IMG/VR virus record: IMGVR_UViG_3300025137_000142 | Location: 1 to 33,634 of that record | Strand: one strand, 5' to 3' | Source: a virus | DNA: 33,634 bases | Shown here: positions 21,293 to 30,629 of the stretch, piece after piece | How the letters are laid out: every line of letters begins with the position of its first letter | How positions within the stretch are numbered: the stretch's first letter is position 1 | Notes under the pieces: generated by a model | The model's input: the letters and a program-made list of their open reading frames with translations, nothing else | Databases searched by the model: none | Told to the model about the DNA's origin: nothing | Program-made: the position numbers and the translations under genes

Positions 21293-23107
21293 ATGGCAGA
21301 TAACACTGATTTTACTTTAAGTAGAGATAGTTACACAACTTTTGATGCTTTAACCCTTAAACAATTAATCAAAAAAAGATTAAATGAAGGAGGTGTATTT
21401 ACAGATCAAGCGTTTGAAGGTAGTAATATATCAGCTATTATAGATATTATTTCATATTCATACCATACTTTACTTTTTTATCTTAACAATACTGCTTCAG
21501 AATCTACTTTTAATGAAGCTACTTTATATGAAAATATGAATAGAATAGTAAAGTTAATAGATTATAAACCTTCAGGTTTTCAAACATCTATTCTTTCATT
21601 TGAATCGGTGTCTAATGAAAAATTAATACCTAATTTATATACAATAAAAAGATATTCTTACTTTACTGTAAATGGTATAGATTATAGCTTTACAAATGAC
21701 GTGTCGTTCAGCAAATCCTCTAATACAAGTGAAGTTTTATCTAACTTATCTGAAAATAATTTACTATATCAAGGTAAGTATTATGAATACCCAGAACAGC
21801 AAGCAGTAGGAGAGGATTTTGAAACTGTAACTTTAGTAGTTAAAGATAATATAACCGGTGAACCTATTTTTATAGATGAAAAATCTATAAATGTTTATGT
21901 TAGAGAATCTGATAACGGTAGATATAGTTTTTATGAAGAAACAAATAATATGTTTCTTAAAGGTCCTGGTGATTTAAATTATGAAAAACGTATTAATGAG
22001 AACGGGTTTTATGAAATTAAATTCGGTAATGGAGTTTTTGGTAGAAGATTAAGAGATGGAGATGATATATTTATATATTATCTAAAATCAGACGGCGAAT
22101 CAGGAGTAATTTCCCCTAATCAGTTAAACGGTAACCAATTAAACATATATAGCACACCTACTTTTGAAGATATAAGTGATGATATTTATGATAATGCTAA
22201 TTTAACTTTTTTATCTCCTCAAAATGCTCAACTTATATCCTTTTCTAATTTAAATGGTTCAACTACACCTAAACAACGTGAAGATGTAGATAGTATTAGA
22301 ACTAATTCAAAAAAGATTTTTCAAAGTCAAAATAGATTAGTTACTATTGATGATTATGAATCATTTATTAATAAAAATTTCTCTAATATTTTAGATGATA
22401 TTAAAGTAGTTAATAACAAAACTTATATAAGTGATTATATAGATTATTTTTATAAATTAGGTCTTGATAAACCTAATGATGATCCTAGATTTCTTTTCAA
22501 TCAGTTAAAATTTTCTTCACCATCAGATTCTAATAACGTTTACATATTTATGGTGCCAGCTATATCTAATGTTGATAGTGAAAATAATGTAAATTTTTTA
22601 ACAACACCACAAAAAAATACTATAATAAATGCAATTAATACGCAGAAAATGGTAAATATAGAAATTATACCTCAAGATCCTATTTATAATGCATTTGGTA
22701 TAGGTTTACGTGAAGAAAATGAACTATTAACAACTGAAATAATTGATGATACATATTTAGTAGCTAAAAGATCTCTTTCTAATAGAATAAGTGTTGATAG
22801 TATAAAGCAACAAATAAACAATATTTTTATAAGTTACTTTAAAGATGCTAAATTAGGTTCAATTATAAGTCTTACTGAATTAAAAAATAAGATTTTATCT
22901 ATAGACGGAGTAGTTGAATTATTTACTAGAAGAGTCAGCGGTGATAAAATTATAGAGACACCAAACTTGAGTTTACTTTCTTTCAATATTAATTATCCAG
23001 ATATTGATATATCAGATATTACTTCAGATTTACAATTACCGTTTTTTAAATACCCGTTTTTGTATAATAATTCAATTTTAAATAATATTATTATAGAAGA
23101 TGCCTAG
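21293..23107 (+). CDS. 6: Baseplate wedge protein (gp6-like, baseplate J family)
   Basis: 604 aa (T4 gp6 is 660 aa). N-terminus: LSRDSYTTFDALTLKQLIKKRL followed by GSNISAIIDIISYSYHTLLFYLNN (about residues 8-67), typical of gp6/J-type wedge proteins; then NGVFGRRLRDGDDIFIYYL (about 244-262), a recognisable family segment, and the DDYESFI region (about 357-363), as in baseplate J proteins. In T4 gp6 dimers form the inner iris of the baseplate. Sits directly after gp25 as in many contractile phages. It overlaps the next gene by 8 nt. Confidence 0.85.
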   Translation: MADNTDFTLSRDSYTTFDALTLKQLIKKRLNEGGVFTDQAFEGSNISAIIDIISYSYHTLLFYLNNTASESTFNEATLYENMNRIVKLIDYKPSGFQTSILSFESVSNEKLIPNLYTIKRYSYFTVNGIDYSFTNDVSFSKSSNTSEVLSNLSENNLLYQGKYYEYPEQQAVGEDFETVTLVVKDNITGEPIFIDEKSINVYVRESDNGRYSFYEETNNMFLKGPGDLNYEKRINENGFYEIKFGNGVFGRRLRDGDDIFIYYLKSDGESGVISPNQLNGNQLNIYSTPTFEDISDDIYDNANLTFLSPQNAQLISFSNLNGSTTPKQREDVDSIRTNSKKIFQSQNRLVTIDDYESFINKNFSNILDDIKVVNNKTYISDYIDYFYKLGLDKPNDDPRFLFNQLKFSSPSDSNNVYIFMVPAISNVDSENNVNFLTTPQKNTIINAINTQKMVNIEIIPQDPIYNAFGIGLREENELLTTEIIDDTYLVAKRSLSNRISVDSIKQQINNIFISYFKDAKLGSIISLTELKNKILSIDGVVELFTRRVSGDKIIETPNLSLLSFNINYPDIDISDITSDLQLPFFKYPFLYNNSILNNIIIEDA

Positions 23108-23966
23108 TTTAAACTATATTTTTAGTAACGATTATTCAAGACTTAATTCTGTTAATGCGTTATATAATATAACAAGTAGATTGACAAATGTACCTATTTT
23201 CCCTACCTTATCAGGTTCTGAAGGCCTATCAGCAAGAATACCGGGTAGTAGTAAATTAAATGCAAATGGAAAATTTATATATTCTGAATTTGATACTTTT
23301 ACAGGCCCGTTAGGGGAGTTAAACTTTCAACCTAACTTTGAAAATACTGATAGTAGTATAAGTGATTCAAATTACTTTTTTGATTTCGGTGATGGCACTA
23401 CAGGAACCGGTTTAAGTACTTTTCATATATATGATAGTCCTGGTCTTTATAATGTAACCTTTGTAGTTACTGATAGTGCAGGTAATTTTTTTAAAGGTGT
23501 ACAAGAAAAATTAATAAAGGTTATAGACCCATTACAAGATAGTTTATTTTTAACTTTTGATGGTCTAAGTACACAAAAATCTTCTATACCTGACAGAATT
23601 ATAACCGTTACTAGATTTAATTCATTATATAGTAGTAGAATTTTATCTGCTAATGAGTATACAGTAAATTTATCAGTATCAGGGCATGCAAATACGTTTT
23701 ATACTAATAATGAATATTTTAATGATAATAATTTTCAGTATAAAAAAGGAAGTTATCTTATAAAAGATATAGGTGATAATTTTGAAGTTATAGATTCTAT
23801 AAAAACTACATCTGATAATATATACGCTACATATACAGTACCTACTGTAGTATCAACTATATCAGCTTTATCAGTATTAAATCTTAATTTTACACCTAAA
23901 AATGTGGATAATTCAATTTTTATTGGGACATCAGGTAGAGCCACGTTTAGGTATTTCGAGGATTAG
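23100..23966 (+). CDS. Tail/baseplate protein with PKD-like domain, 288 aa
   Basis: A beta-rich protein coupled to gp6 by an 8-nt overlap (ATGCCTAG). Around residues 90-135 it has the PKD signature: YFFDFGDGTTGTG, then HIYDSPGLYNVTFVVTDSAGN. PKD domains are immunoglobulin-like modules common in adhesins and extracellular enzymes. The C-terminal half is strand-rich with many Tyr/Ser/Asn residues. No catalytic motif. It may be a peripheral baseplate or adhesion protein, expressed with the wedge genes; the exact role is unknown. Confidence 0.65.
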   Translation: MPSLNYIFSNDYSRLNSVNALYNITSRLTNVPIFPTLSGSEGLSARIPGSSKLNANGKFIYSEFDTFTGPLGELNFQPNFENTDSSISDSNYFFDFGDGTTGTGLSTFHIYDSPGLYNVTFVVTDSAGNFFKGVQEKLIKVIDPLQDSLFLTFDGLSTQKSSIPDRIITVTRFNSLYSSRILSANEYTVNLSVSGHANTFYTNNEYFNDNNFQYKKGSYLIKDIGDNFEVIDSIKTTSDNIYATYTVPTVVSTISALSVLNLNFTPKNVDNSIFIGTSGRATFRYFED

Positions 23967-23973
23967 ATAAATA
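23966..23973 (+). promoter_or_regulatory. Late promoter box for the gene at 23980
   Basis: GATAAATA, 6 nt (TTCATA), ATG at 23980; overlaps the stop of the preceding gene. Confidence 0.5.
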
Positions 23974-23979
23974 TTCATA

Positions 23980-25716
23980 ATGAACAACGACGTTGTAATA
24001 TTTGCTAACTTTGATACAAGTAATTATCAAGACCCTGAATCTAATTTTTTTAAAATAGATGATGAAAAACTTAATGTATTAAATAGCGTTTCAAATAATA
24101 TCGTGTTAGGTATAAGAGGAGAACCTATTCCTAGTAAATTATCTTTTAGTACAAATGGTATTGATGGTATAGGTAAAACTGATGATACGTTTAATATTGG
24201 TCCTATATACTATACAGGTCAAAAAGTTTATTTTACGATAAAATATAAAACGGATAATAATTTTAGTATAAATAACTACCCTAAACTTAGTTTAGGTAAC
24301 GGTATTAACCAGATTTCTTTATCATGTTTTCAAATACAAACTCTATCTAGTGTGCCTGTAGAAATTTATGTTGATGATATAACTTTTAATTCTAACGATA
24401 CATTGTCAGCATTAAATGGAGGAGGTTATTTTAGAGGTTATTTCGTTTCAGATCAAGGTTTATCTAATTTAAAAATTAAAGGTGAATCTAATACTGGTAC
24501 TGCTACTATTACAGGGGAAAGCGATGTTTTCGATCTTTACCCTACAAAAGGGTTTTATAAATATAGAAAAATAAATGAAGATAACGACCAAAAACAAAAT
24601 TATAAAGATTTAATTTTTCAAGATATATTAACTAATAAAGATAATTTTTTTAATAATTTTCTAGGTACGTCTGTTGGTGATCTAAGCGGTAATCTAGAAA
24701 ATTTAGGTATTAAAATTTATGAAAAGATAAGTAACTTTGTTTCTAATACAAATGATATTAATTATTCTAATTTAAAAAACTTTGTAAGTCAATTAGAAAA
24801 CTTAAATGTAGATTTTGAAAGATTCAATATAGAATATCCGCCTAGTTTACAAAGATTAGTTGATAATTTAAGTATTAATTTATCTTTACAAAAAGGTTCA
24901 AAAAATAATTACAATTTCGATTTTGATAAAAAAGGTTATGATAATAATCCTGATTTTGGTAAAAATTTAGGTAATAATATCCCAGTTTTGAATGGTATAG
25001 TTCAACCTTATAAGAATGGTATCGTAGCTTATGAAAAATTTAGTGAAAAATATAAAGTAATTAATACTAATTTGTTAAGTGCTTACGATATGCGTTTTAG
25101 AGATACTACTACTAAATCATTTCCTCTTAGTGATTATCAAGATGCATGGGGATGGGGTTTAATATTGCCTGATAATTTAGGTAAAAGAAATTTTATTCAA
25201 TTAGAAGGTGATATAAATACAACTAATAGCTTTTTACAAATTGAAAATGGATTGAATATTGGTTTATCAGCTAATAATCAACCTGGTTATTATAGGTTAA
25301 CTAGTCAAACAACTCAGGCTAAAAAGATAACTCTTGATAATCATTATAACTTTTATAGATATAATGATGATGTTATAGAAGGTTCACAATTGCAAAAATT
25401 TATTGATTATGATAACGGTAATAATACAATGGGTAATTTAAATAGTTTCTTCAATTATAGTAAAAAAGGAGGAGTTATGGATGATTTAATCATTAATAAT
25501 TTATTTAAAAATACAGGTTTGGTAGAGGATGATCCTTACCCTACTGAATCTTCATTCGTACCGCATTATATGTATGATGATCTAGGTAATGAGTTTTATG
25601 CAGAAACTTATCAACAGCATATTAAGTTTAAATCTTTAGGTTATCAACATTCTCCACCAGTAGGTACATCTGAAGATAGCGAAAGCGGTATAGATTACGG
25701 TGGAGGAGGATATTAA
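23980..25716 (+). CDS. Large tail/baseplate structural protein, 578 aa
   Basis: The N-terminal about 190 residues look like a carbohydrate-binding-type beta-sandwich: alternating strands, IYYTGQKVYFTIKYKTD, VPVEIYVDDITF and GGGYFRGYFVSDQG. A helical central part (about 200-300) and an aromatic region with QDAWGWGLILPD near residue 388 follow, then a Gly/Tyr-rich end. By order (after gp6) it may occupy the place of T4 gp7 or gp8, but I recognise no homology. Its late promoter and setting support a virion role. Confidence 0.6.
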   Translation: MNNDVVIFANFDTSNYQDPESNFFKIDDEKLNVLNSVSNNIVLGIRGEPIPSKLSFSTNGIDGIGKTDDTFNIGPIYYTGQKVYFTIKYKTDNNFSINNYPKLSLGNGINQISLSCFQIQTLSSVPVEIYVDDITFNSNDTLSALNGGGYFRGYFVSDQGLSNLKIKGESNTGTATITGESDVFDLYPTKGFYKYRKINEDNDQKQNYKDLIFQDILTNKDNFFNNFLGTSVGDLSGNLENLGIKIYEKISNFVSNTNDINYSNLKNFVSQLENLNVDFERFNIEYPPSLQRLVDNLSINLSLQKGSKNNYNFDFDKKGYDNNPDFGKNLGNNIPVLNGIVQPYKNGIVAYEKFSEKYKVINTNLLSAYDMRFRDTTTKSFPLSDYQDAWGWGLILPDNLGKRNFIQLEGDINTTNSFLQIENGLNIGLSANNQPGYYRLTSQTTQAKKITLDNHYNFYRYNDDVIEGSQLQKFIDYDNGNNTMGNLNSFFNYSKKGGVMDDLIINNLFKNTGLVEDDPYPTESSFVPHYMYDDLGNEFYAETYQQHIKFKSLGYQHSPPVGTSEDSESGIDYGGGGY

Positions 25717-25737
25717 CTTTAATAATCACTTTTTTAT

Positions 25738-25745
25738 TATAAATA
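25738..25745 (+). promoter_or_regulatory. Late promoter box for the gene at 25752
   Basis: Perfect TATAAATA, 6 nt (ATCTTA), ATG at 25752. Confidence 0.65.
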
Positions 25746-25751
25746 ATCTTA

Positions 25752-28157
25752 ATGGGTGAGAGTTTTAATAGTTTTTCTGATTATACAATAGCTAATAGTG
25801 TAACTAATGACCTAAATGATGATAAATTAGATAGGAATAAACCGTTTTCATTCATTGAATTTTTAAACTACTCTAGAGTATTCGATGATGAAGCTGAAAA
25901 TTTTAGAAAATATGAAAGTTATATTAAAAGTTGGAATAATATTTCATACAATAATAATATAAACTTTGATAAAGATGTAAAAGATCAATACATTAATTTA
26001 TTTAAAGAAATATCATTAAAATATTCTACACCAGAAGAAAGAAGATATTTACAAACTATTAATTTTAATAATAATGAAAATTTAACTATTGCGATTCCCT
26101 TTTATTCTAAAAAAATTAGAGAAATATGCTTATACTTCAAGGAAAAAAGAGATACATTTCAAAAAGGTTTAAGAGAAGTTAAAGATAAAGGTTCTACATT
26201 AAGTGTAAAGAATTTTGTAAAGGATAAAATTATAGATTTATTTCAAGGAGATGATAGTTCTATACCTGTATCTTCTACTTTAGCTTTAAGTGTGTTACAA
26301 GTTAATATAGAAGTAGAAATTGAAGAATCTTACGATACATTTAATGATTATTTTGATTTAGATCCAGATAAATTGTCAGATTTTTATGATAGTACTTTAA
26401 ATAGAAAAAAATTCTTTACTTCAAATTCAAATAAAATTGAAGGTACTGATTTTATAGATTTAGATAAAAGTATAATAAGAATAATAAACGAAAAAAATAT
26501 AAAACTAGAGGAATTAGGAGACTTTAGTCCTATTATAAATGTAAATGATGTTGATGAAAGTTATTTAGAATCTACTGATTATATAGACTATAAAAAAGGG
26601 GATAGAGATAAACTTAATTTCTTATTCGAAGCAGAATTAGTTAAAAAATTAATTGGTACTGATTATTACTTCTTATCGACAAATTCAGAAAATAAATTCT
26701 TATCAGGGGTATTATTTGAAGGTAATAATAAAGTTAACAACTTACTTAATATAAACTATGCTTCTACATTAACAGTTCCAAGTACTAGTAATAAGTTTGA
26801 AAGAGAAGTAGGAGGTTTTTATAAACCTACTTCATTTTCAATATTAAAAATGAAAGGTGATTATACAACTTCATTAAAACAAGATTTATCAGCAAATACA
26901 TTGTATGTATTTCCGGATATTAATAGTTTTGGTAATATTACTAATTTAAGTAAAGTTAAGAGAGACCATCCATTTGAATTTAATCTAAATAAAGATAGCG
27001 TTTTTAAAAATGAATCTTCTTCAGTAAGTCAAAAAAATGTAAAAAGTGAATTTTTTGATAGTAATTTTTACTCATATAATACCTTTGAACAATTTAGAAA
27101 TACAAATAATTTATTAAGTACGTTCGATACACCTTATTCATTTAATCACAATTATGGAATTATTAATAAAGTAGAGATAGATATATACGGTAATAAATTC
27201 GTAGAATATCTAACTGATACAAGTGATATACAACAATTAAAAAAGGACAGTATAGTATCTAATAAACAATCATTTGTAGGTTCAAACACTTTATCAACCT
27301 TTGATAGACCTACTGATAAACTTTCATTCTTTGATAAGAAAATAGCTAATAAAAACGTATTTGTTCAAAATATATCTACAAATAGTTACTTACCTTTAAG
27401 TTCATCTTTCAATAACTTGTTTGATAAATATACTGGTAATATTCAACTGCATCAAGAATTATTAAGTGCAGTGAGAAATATAAACATTTATGATGACGTG
27501 TTTACTATAGATACTGATTCGTTTACTTTAATTGATTCATTTAAATATAACGGTAATTTTAATCAATCTACTGATATTCCTTTAACTGTACCTGTAGTAT
27601 TGACAGATAACACCTTTACTGGAGTTTCTAATGATATGGTAGTAGATAATAACATATACAAGGTAACTATTAATACTATACCTAATTCAAGACTTGCAAG
27701 TAACCCTGGTCTATCAGGTATAAAGAATGATAACAATTACTTATTTTTCTATGAATTTTTTAGTTATGATCTTGATAAGAAAATTGAATTTCCTATTATT
27801 AATAGAAGGAAAACAGCCTTAAATGTATTTACTTCTTTATTCAATCTATCAGCTTTAGATATAGTACCTAAAAGGTTAAGAAATTTATCATTGAATTATA
27901 GTTCTAAGTTAAACGTGTTTAATTTAATAGCTCAGTATAATGATTTAAATGAAAATGTTTACCTACATAACGTTCTATATAAACTATTCAATAATAGATT
28001 AGAAATATTAGATAATTCTATATTTAGACCAGAAAATTATTATAGGACTTACAGTTTTTTCACTTCATCATTTTCAGGTAGCGATGAAGGTTATTATTCA
28101 ACATCTTTAAGCGGGAGAATTTTTCAAGACTTTGAAGAAGGTATATTATTTTTATAA
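25752..28157 (+). CDS. Large baseplate structural protein, 801 aa
   Basis: One of the two largest complete proteins in the window. The N-terminal about 150 residues are helical and charged (FSFIEFLNYSRVFDDE; KKIREICLYFKEKRDTFQ), and the remainder is rich in Asn, Ser, Phe and Tyr with predicted beta structure. Position after gp25-gp6 and the size suggest a wedge arm component equivalent to T4 gp7, or a fused wedge/fibre-attachment protein, but this is from gene order only. It overlaps the next start by one base (TAATG). Confidence 0.6.
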   Translation: MGESFNSFSDYTIANSVTNDLNDDKLDRNKPFSFIEFLNYSRVFDDEAENFRKYESYIKSWNNISYNNNINFDKDVKDQYINLFKEISLKYSTPEERRYLQTINFNNNENLTIAIPFYSKKIREICLYFKEKRDTFQKGLREVKDKGSTLSVKNFVKDKIIDLFQGDDSSIPVSSTLALSVLQVNIEVEIEESYDTFNDYFDLDPDKLSDFYDSTLNRKKFFTSNSNKIEGTDFIDLDKSIIRIINEKNIKLEELGDFSPIINVNDVDESYLESTDYIDYKKGDRDKLNFLFEAELVKKLIGTDYYFLSTNSENKFLSGVLFEGNNKVNNLLNINYASTLTVPSTSNKFEREVGGFYKPTSFSILKMKGDYTTSLKQDLSANTLYVFPDINSFGNITNLSKVKRDHPFEFNLNKDSVFKNESSSVSQKNVKSEFFDSNFYSYNTFEQFRNTNNLLSTFDTPYSFNHNYGIINKVEIDIYGNKFVEYLTDTSDIQQLKKDSIVSNKQSFVGSNTLSTFDRPTDKLSFFDKKIANKNVFVQNISTNSYLPLSSSFNNLFDKYTGNIQLHQELLSAVRNINIYDDVFTIDTDSFTLIDSFKYNGNFNQSTDIPLTVPVVLTDNTFTGVSNDMVVDNNIYKVTINTIPNSRLASNPGLSGIKNDNNYLFFYEFFSYDLDKKIEFPIINRRKTALNVFTSLFNLSALDIVPKRLRNLSLNYSSKLNVFNLIAQYNDLNENVYLHNVLYKLFNNRLEILDNSIFRPENYYRTYSFFTSSFSGSDEGYYSTSLSGRIFQDFEEGILFL

Positions 28158-28813
28158 TGAAATTACAAACTAAAACAGTTACTTTATCTAATTATTACCC
28201 TACTTCAGGATTTAGAATTACTCTTGACTATGCTACTAATACTAAAATATTACCTATAGAAAGCGGTACTAAAGTAAATTTTGATCTATCTAATATAGTA
28301 AATGAAGACAACGGTAATGGTTTAGGAATTAAAAGAGCTGAATTTGATTATGGTGATGGTAATATAGATTACGTAAATGCTGATTTAATTTTTGATAATG
28401 ATTTAGGTAAATATACCTTTAAATTACCTAATACTGTATCACATAATTATGTGTTAGATTCTTTATCAGGTTTAAGTGATGGTAAATTATCATTTTTTTA
28501 CAGAAATGGTAATAAATTTGAATTTACTTTATCTACTTTTTTTACTTTAAAAAATAATATAGACATGAATTTTATTACAATGTCTAACAATTCATTTGTT
28601 GCTTTATCTGCAGATACTTTAATTAGCATTATAGATGATAATAATACATATTTTAATTCTATTATATCAAATAGTGATAATCTTATCATTAGTGATCCGT
28701 TTAGATCAAATTTAATAGATAATGATGGTATTTGGATTGTTAAAGATACTGGTACTGATTTAGACCCAGTTTTAACTGATGATAAACAGAAAATTTATAC
28801 TATTTTCTTTTAA
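28157..28813 (+). CDS. Small tail protein with PKD-like segment, 218 aa
   Basis: Coupled to the 801-residue gene (TAATG). Residues about 60-125 contain AEFDYGDGNIDYV followed by VSHNYVLDS and GKLSFFYRNGNKFEFTL. The DxGDG and HNY elements with strand spacing are those of a PKD fold, though less typical than in the gene at 23100. The rest is beta-rich with no recognised domain. Probably a baseplate-peripheral or fibre-related protein. Its stop overlaps the convergent kinase gene in TTAA at 28810-28813, with no terminator between. Confidence 0.6.
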   Translation: MKLQTKTVTLSNYYPTSGFRITLDYATNTKILPIESGTKVNFDLSNIVNEDNGNGLGIKRAEFDYGDGNIDYVNADLIFDNDLGKYTFKLPNTVSHNYVLDSLSGLSDGKLSFFYRNGNKFEFTLSTFFTLKNNIDMNFITMSNNSFVALSADTLISIIDDNNTYFNSIISNSDNLIISDPFRSNLIDNDGIWIVKDTGTDLDPVLTDDKQKIYTIFF

Positions 28814-29787
28814 TTAAGTAGCAAATTAGCTTTTTCACCATCTGCAGGGGTTAATTTTAAAGCTCTAATCATCCAGGATAAATTGGTACGTAGTCTGTTA
28901 GTATATAATTTTTTACCATGCTCTGCACCGTGATTACATAAAAATGCACTGTAACCACAAACAAAAACTGCATAATCAGATCTATTAGGCATGAATACTT
29001 CAGGAGGTATGCCTCCTTCTAAATGTATATCAGCAAGTAAAAAAGCTAAATCATGAAATTTATCTCCTAATTTAACTTTATCAAAATCTATAAATTTTGT
29101 AACACCATTATCTATACATAAATTATGTGATCTCATATCACCATGGACAGTATAATTACCAAATGATAATTTAGGATCATATGCTTCTAAGATTTTATTA
29201 ATATTCTTCTCTATCCAATCCAATGTAACATATTTTGTATGTATTAAATTTTCACAACATTCTTTTGTTTTTATCCAGTTACAATTAGATGAACTGTGAA
29301 AAGACATATCTTCTAAATTATCAATTTTAAGTTCTGAGAATTTTTCTATTTGATTTAATACAGAATTTAAATTGTCATCATTCCATTCTGGACACCAAGT
29401 GCATTCTGATAAATCTGTTAAAAATAATGAAGGAGGGTATTGTAAAGATTTTAATAATGATGGTCCAAATTTACCATCTGGTAATTTATTATATATTTCA
29501 GTTTCAATTAAAGTATTATTAATAGTAGTAGGTTTATCGTTTGATATTTTAGCAAAAATAGTAGAACTGTCAGCGAATTTAATTATACCAGTATAAGCTC
29601 CTAATAGATCACCTTTAGAGTATACAGGTTTAAAAGAAACTATTTCCTTTTCGAAAAAATTTTTTAAATTGTCTACTAATATATCTTTTATTTCAAATAC
29701 GTTCTTATCTTTTTTACCGTATAAATCATTACAAAAATTATCAGCTAGTTTTTGTAAATAAATATTGTCCCCTTTTTTTAATTTCAC
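28810..29787 (-). CDS. Aminoglycoside/choline-kinase-fold phosphotransferase
   Basis: 325 aa with a full kinase signature: a Lys in a beta strand (FAKIS, K80), an acidic helix residue region (E95/E97), the catalytic loop HGDMRSHN (215-222, with D217 and N222) and the metal-binding IDFD (233-236), followed by HDLAFLLAD (245-253). This matches APH/choline-kinase-type phosphotransferases, which phosphorylate small molecules, sugars or lipid head groups. No substrate can be read from sequence. Start codon is probably GTG at 29787, overlapping the upstream TAG (TAGTG); the next Met is too far inside. Last gene of the fibre operon, so expressed late. Confidence 0.75.
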   Translation of the reverse strand: MKLKKGDNIYLQKLADNFCNDLYGKKDKNVFEIKDILVDNLKNFFEKEIVSFKPVYSKGDLLGAYTGIIKFADSSTIFAKISNDKPTTINNTLIETEIYNKLPDGKFGPSLLKSLQYPPSLFLTDLSECTWCPEWNDDNLNSVLNQIEKFSELKIDNLEDMSFHSSSNCNWIKTKECCENLIHTKYVTLDWIEKNINKILEAYDPKLSFGNYTVHGDMRSHNLCIDNGVTKFIDFDKVKLGDKFHDLAFLLADIHLEGGIPPEVFMPNRSDYAVFVCGYSAFLCNHGAEHGKKLYTNRLRTNLSWMIRALKLTPADGEKANLLLN

Positions 29788-30188
29788 TAGTTACTTAATT
29801 TATAATAATAAGTAGATAATATACTTTGATGGGTAGGATAACTAGACAAATTATTTTTTATAGTTAAATAAATTTCGTATATTTTAGTATATTTTTCGGA
29901 TAAAGTTAATTTTAATTCTGATGTATAATACCTCATTTGTTCAGGGGTAAAAGTAAATTTATTACCATTATTATCAGTAAAATTTATATTTTCAGTTTTT
30001 ATTCCTAATAAATCATATCTAAACATATCACTCTGTGATACGTCAAAACAAACTGATGAAAGTGTTACTGGAAGATATTCAACTTTTCTTCTTAAATTTT
30101 TTAATGCTCTATCATGTAAAGGATTATATCTTTGTAATTCTAATTCTGGGTCAATATAATCTTTTTTTTGTTTTTTAATTATTCTCAT
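29787..30188 (-). CDS. Hypothetical protein, 133 aa
   Basis: Lies between the 144-residue protein and the kinase, starting 1 nt after the previous stop. The N-terminus is basic (residues 1-10, Lys/Arg-rich) then acidic/polar with ELELQRYNPLHDRALKNLRRK. The middle is mixed strand/helix and the C-terminus is Tyr-rich. No membrane segment or recognised motif. Tight coupling suggests a function linked to the fibre or the kinase, but nothing in the sequence identifies it. Confidence 0.55.
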   Translation of the reverse strand: MRIIKKQKKDYIDPELELQRYNPLHDRALKNLRRKVEYLPVTLSSVCFDVSQSDMFRYDLLGIKTENINFTDNNGNKFTFTPEQMRYYTSELKLTLSEKYTKIYEIYLTIKNNLSSYPTHQSILSTYYYKLSN

Positions 30189-30189
30189 T

Positions 30190-30624
30190 TTAAAATGCTG
30201 TTAATAGGTGAGTTTTATTGCTTAGATAATCTTGATGTTTAAAATTTAGATATAATATTCCTTTATCCATTGTATCAAGTTCAAATTCTAATATACCATC
30301 ATTAACTATTTCTGTATAAATGATATTACTTAAATTATTACTTAAAGTAAATCGAGTACCGCTAGGTATCCCTGATATTGAAATAAAATCAGTAGAAGTA
30401 ATATCTTGAACTAAAGTATTAAAAACTATAGGAAAATCATCTTTATTTGAGATTTGATTAGTAGATAAATTAATTTTGTTATGATCTAAACTAATGTTAC
30501 TATAATTATCTACAGCAGAAAGGGTATAATTTGTTTCATAATATAAATCTTTATCACTTTCATTAATATAAATTATAGAATGCAATTTACCAGTCAAAGT
30601 ATTATATTTAAGAAATTTTTTCAT
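30190..30624 (-). CDS. Hypothetical beta-rich protein next to the fibre, 144 aa
   Basis: Begins 5 nt after a late-type box that overlaps the fibre stop codon. Predicted beta-sandwich: alternating hydrophobic strands (GKLHSIIYI, FPIVFNTL, GILEFELDTMDKGILYLNF) with many Ser/Thr/Asn turns. It could be a fibre chaperone, a small receptor-binding or a fibre-tip protein, as commonly found beside long fibre genes. Family not recognised. Translationally coupled to the next gene. Confidence 0.55.
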   Translation of the reverse strand: MKKFLKYNTLTGKLHSIIYINESDKDLYYETNYTLSAVDNYSNISLDHNKINLSTNQISNKDDFPIVFNTLVQDITSTDFISISGIPSGTRFTLSNNLSNIIYTEIVNDGILEFELDTMDKGILYLNFKHQDYLSNKTHLLTAF

Positions 30625-30629
30625 AATAT

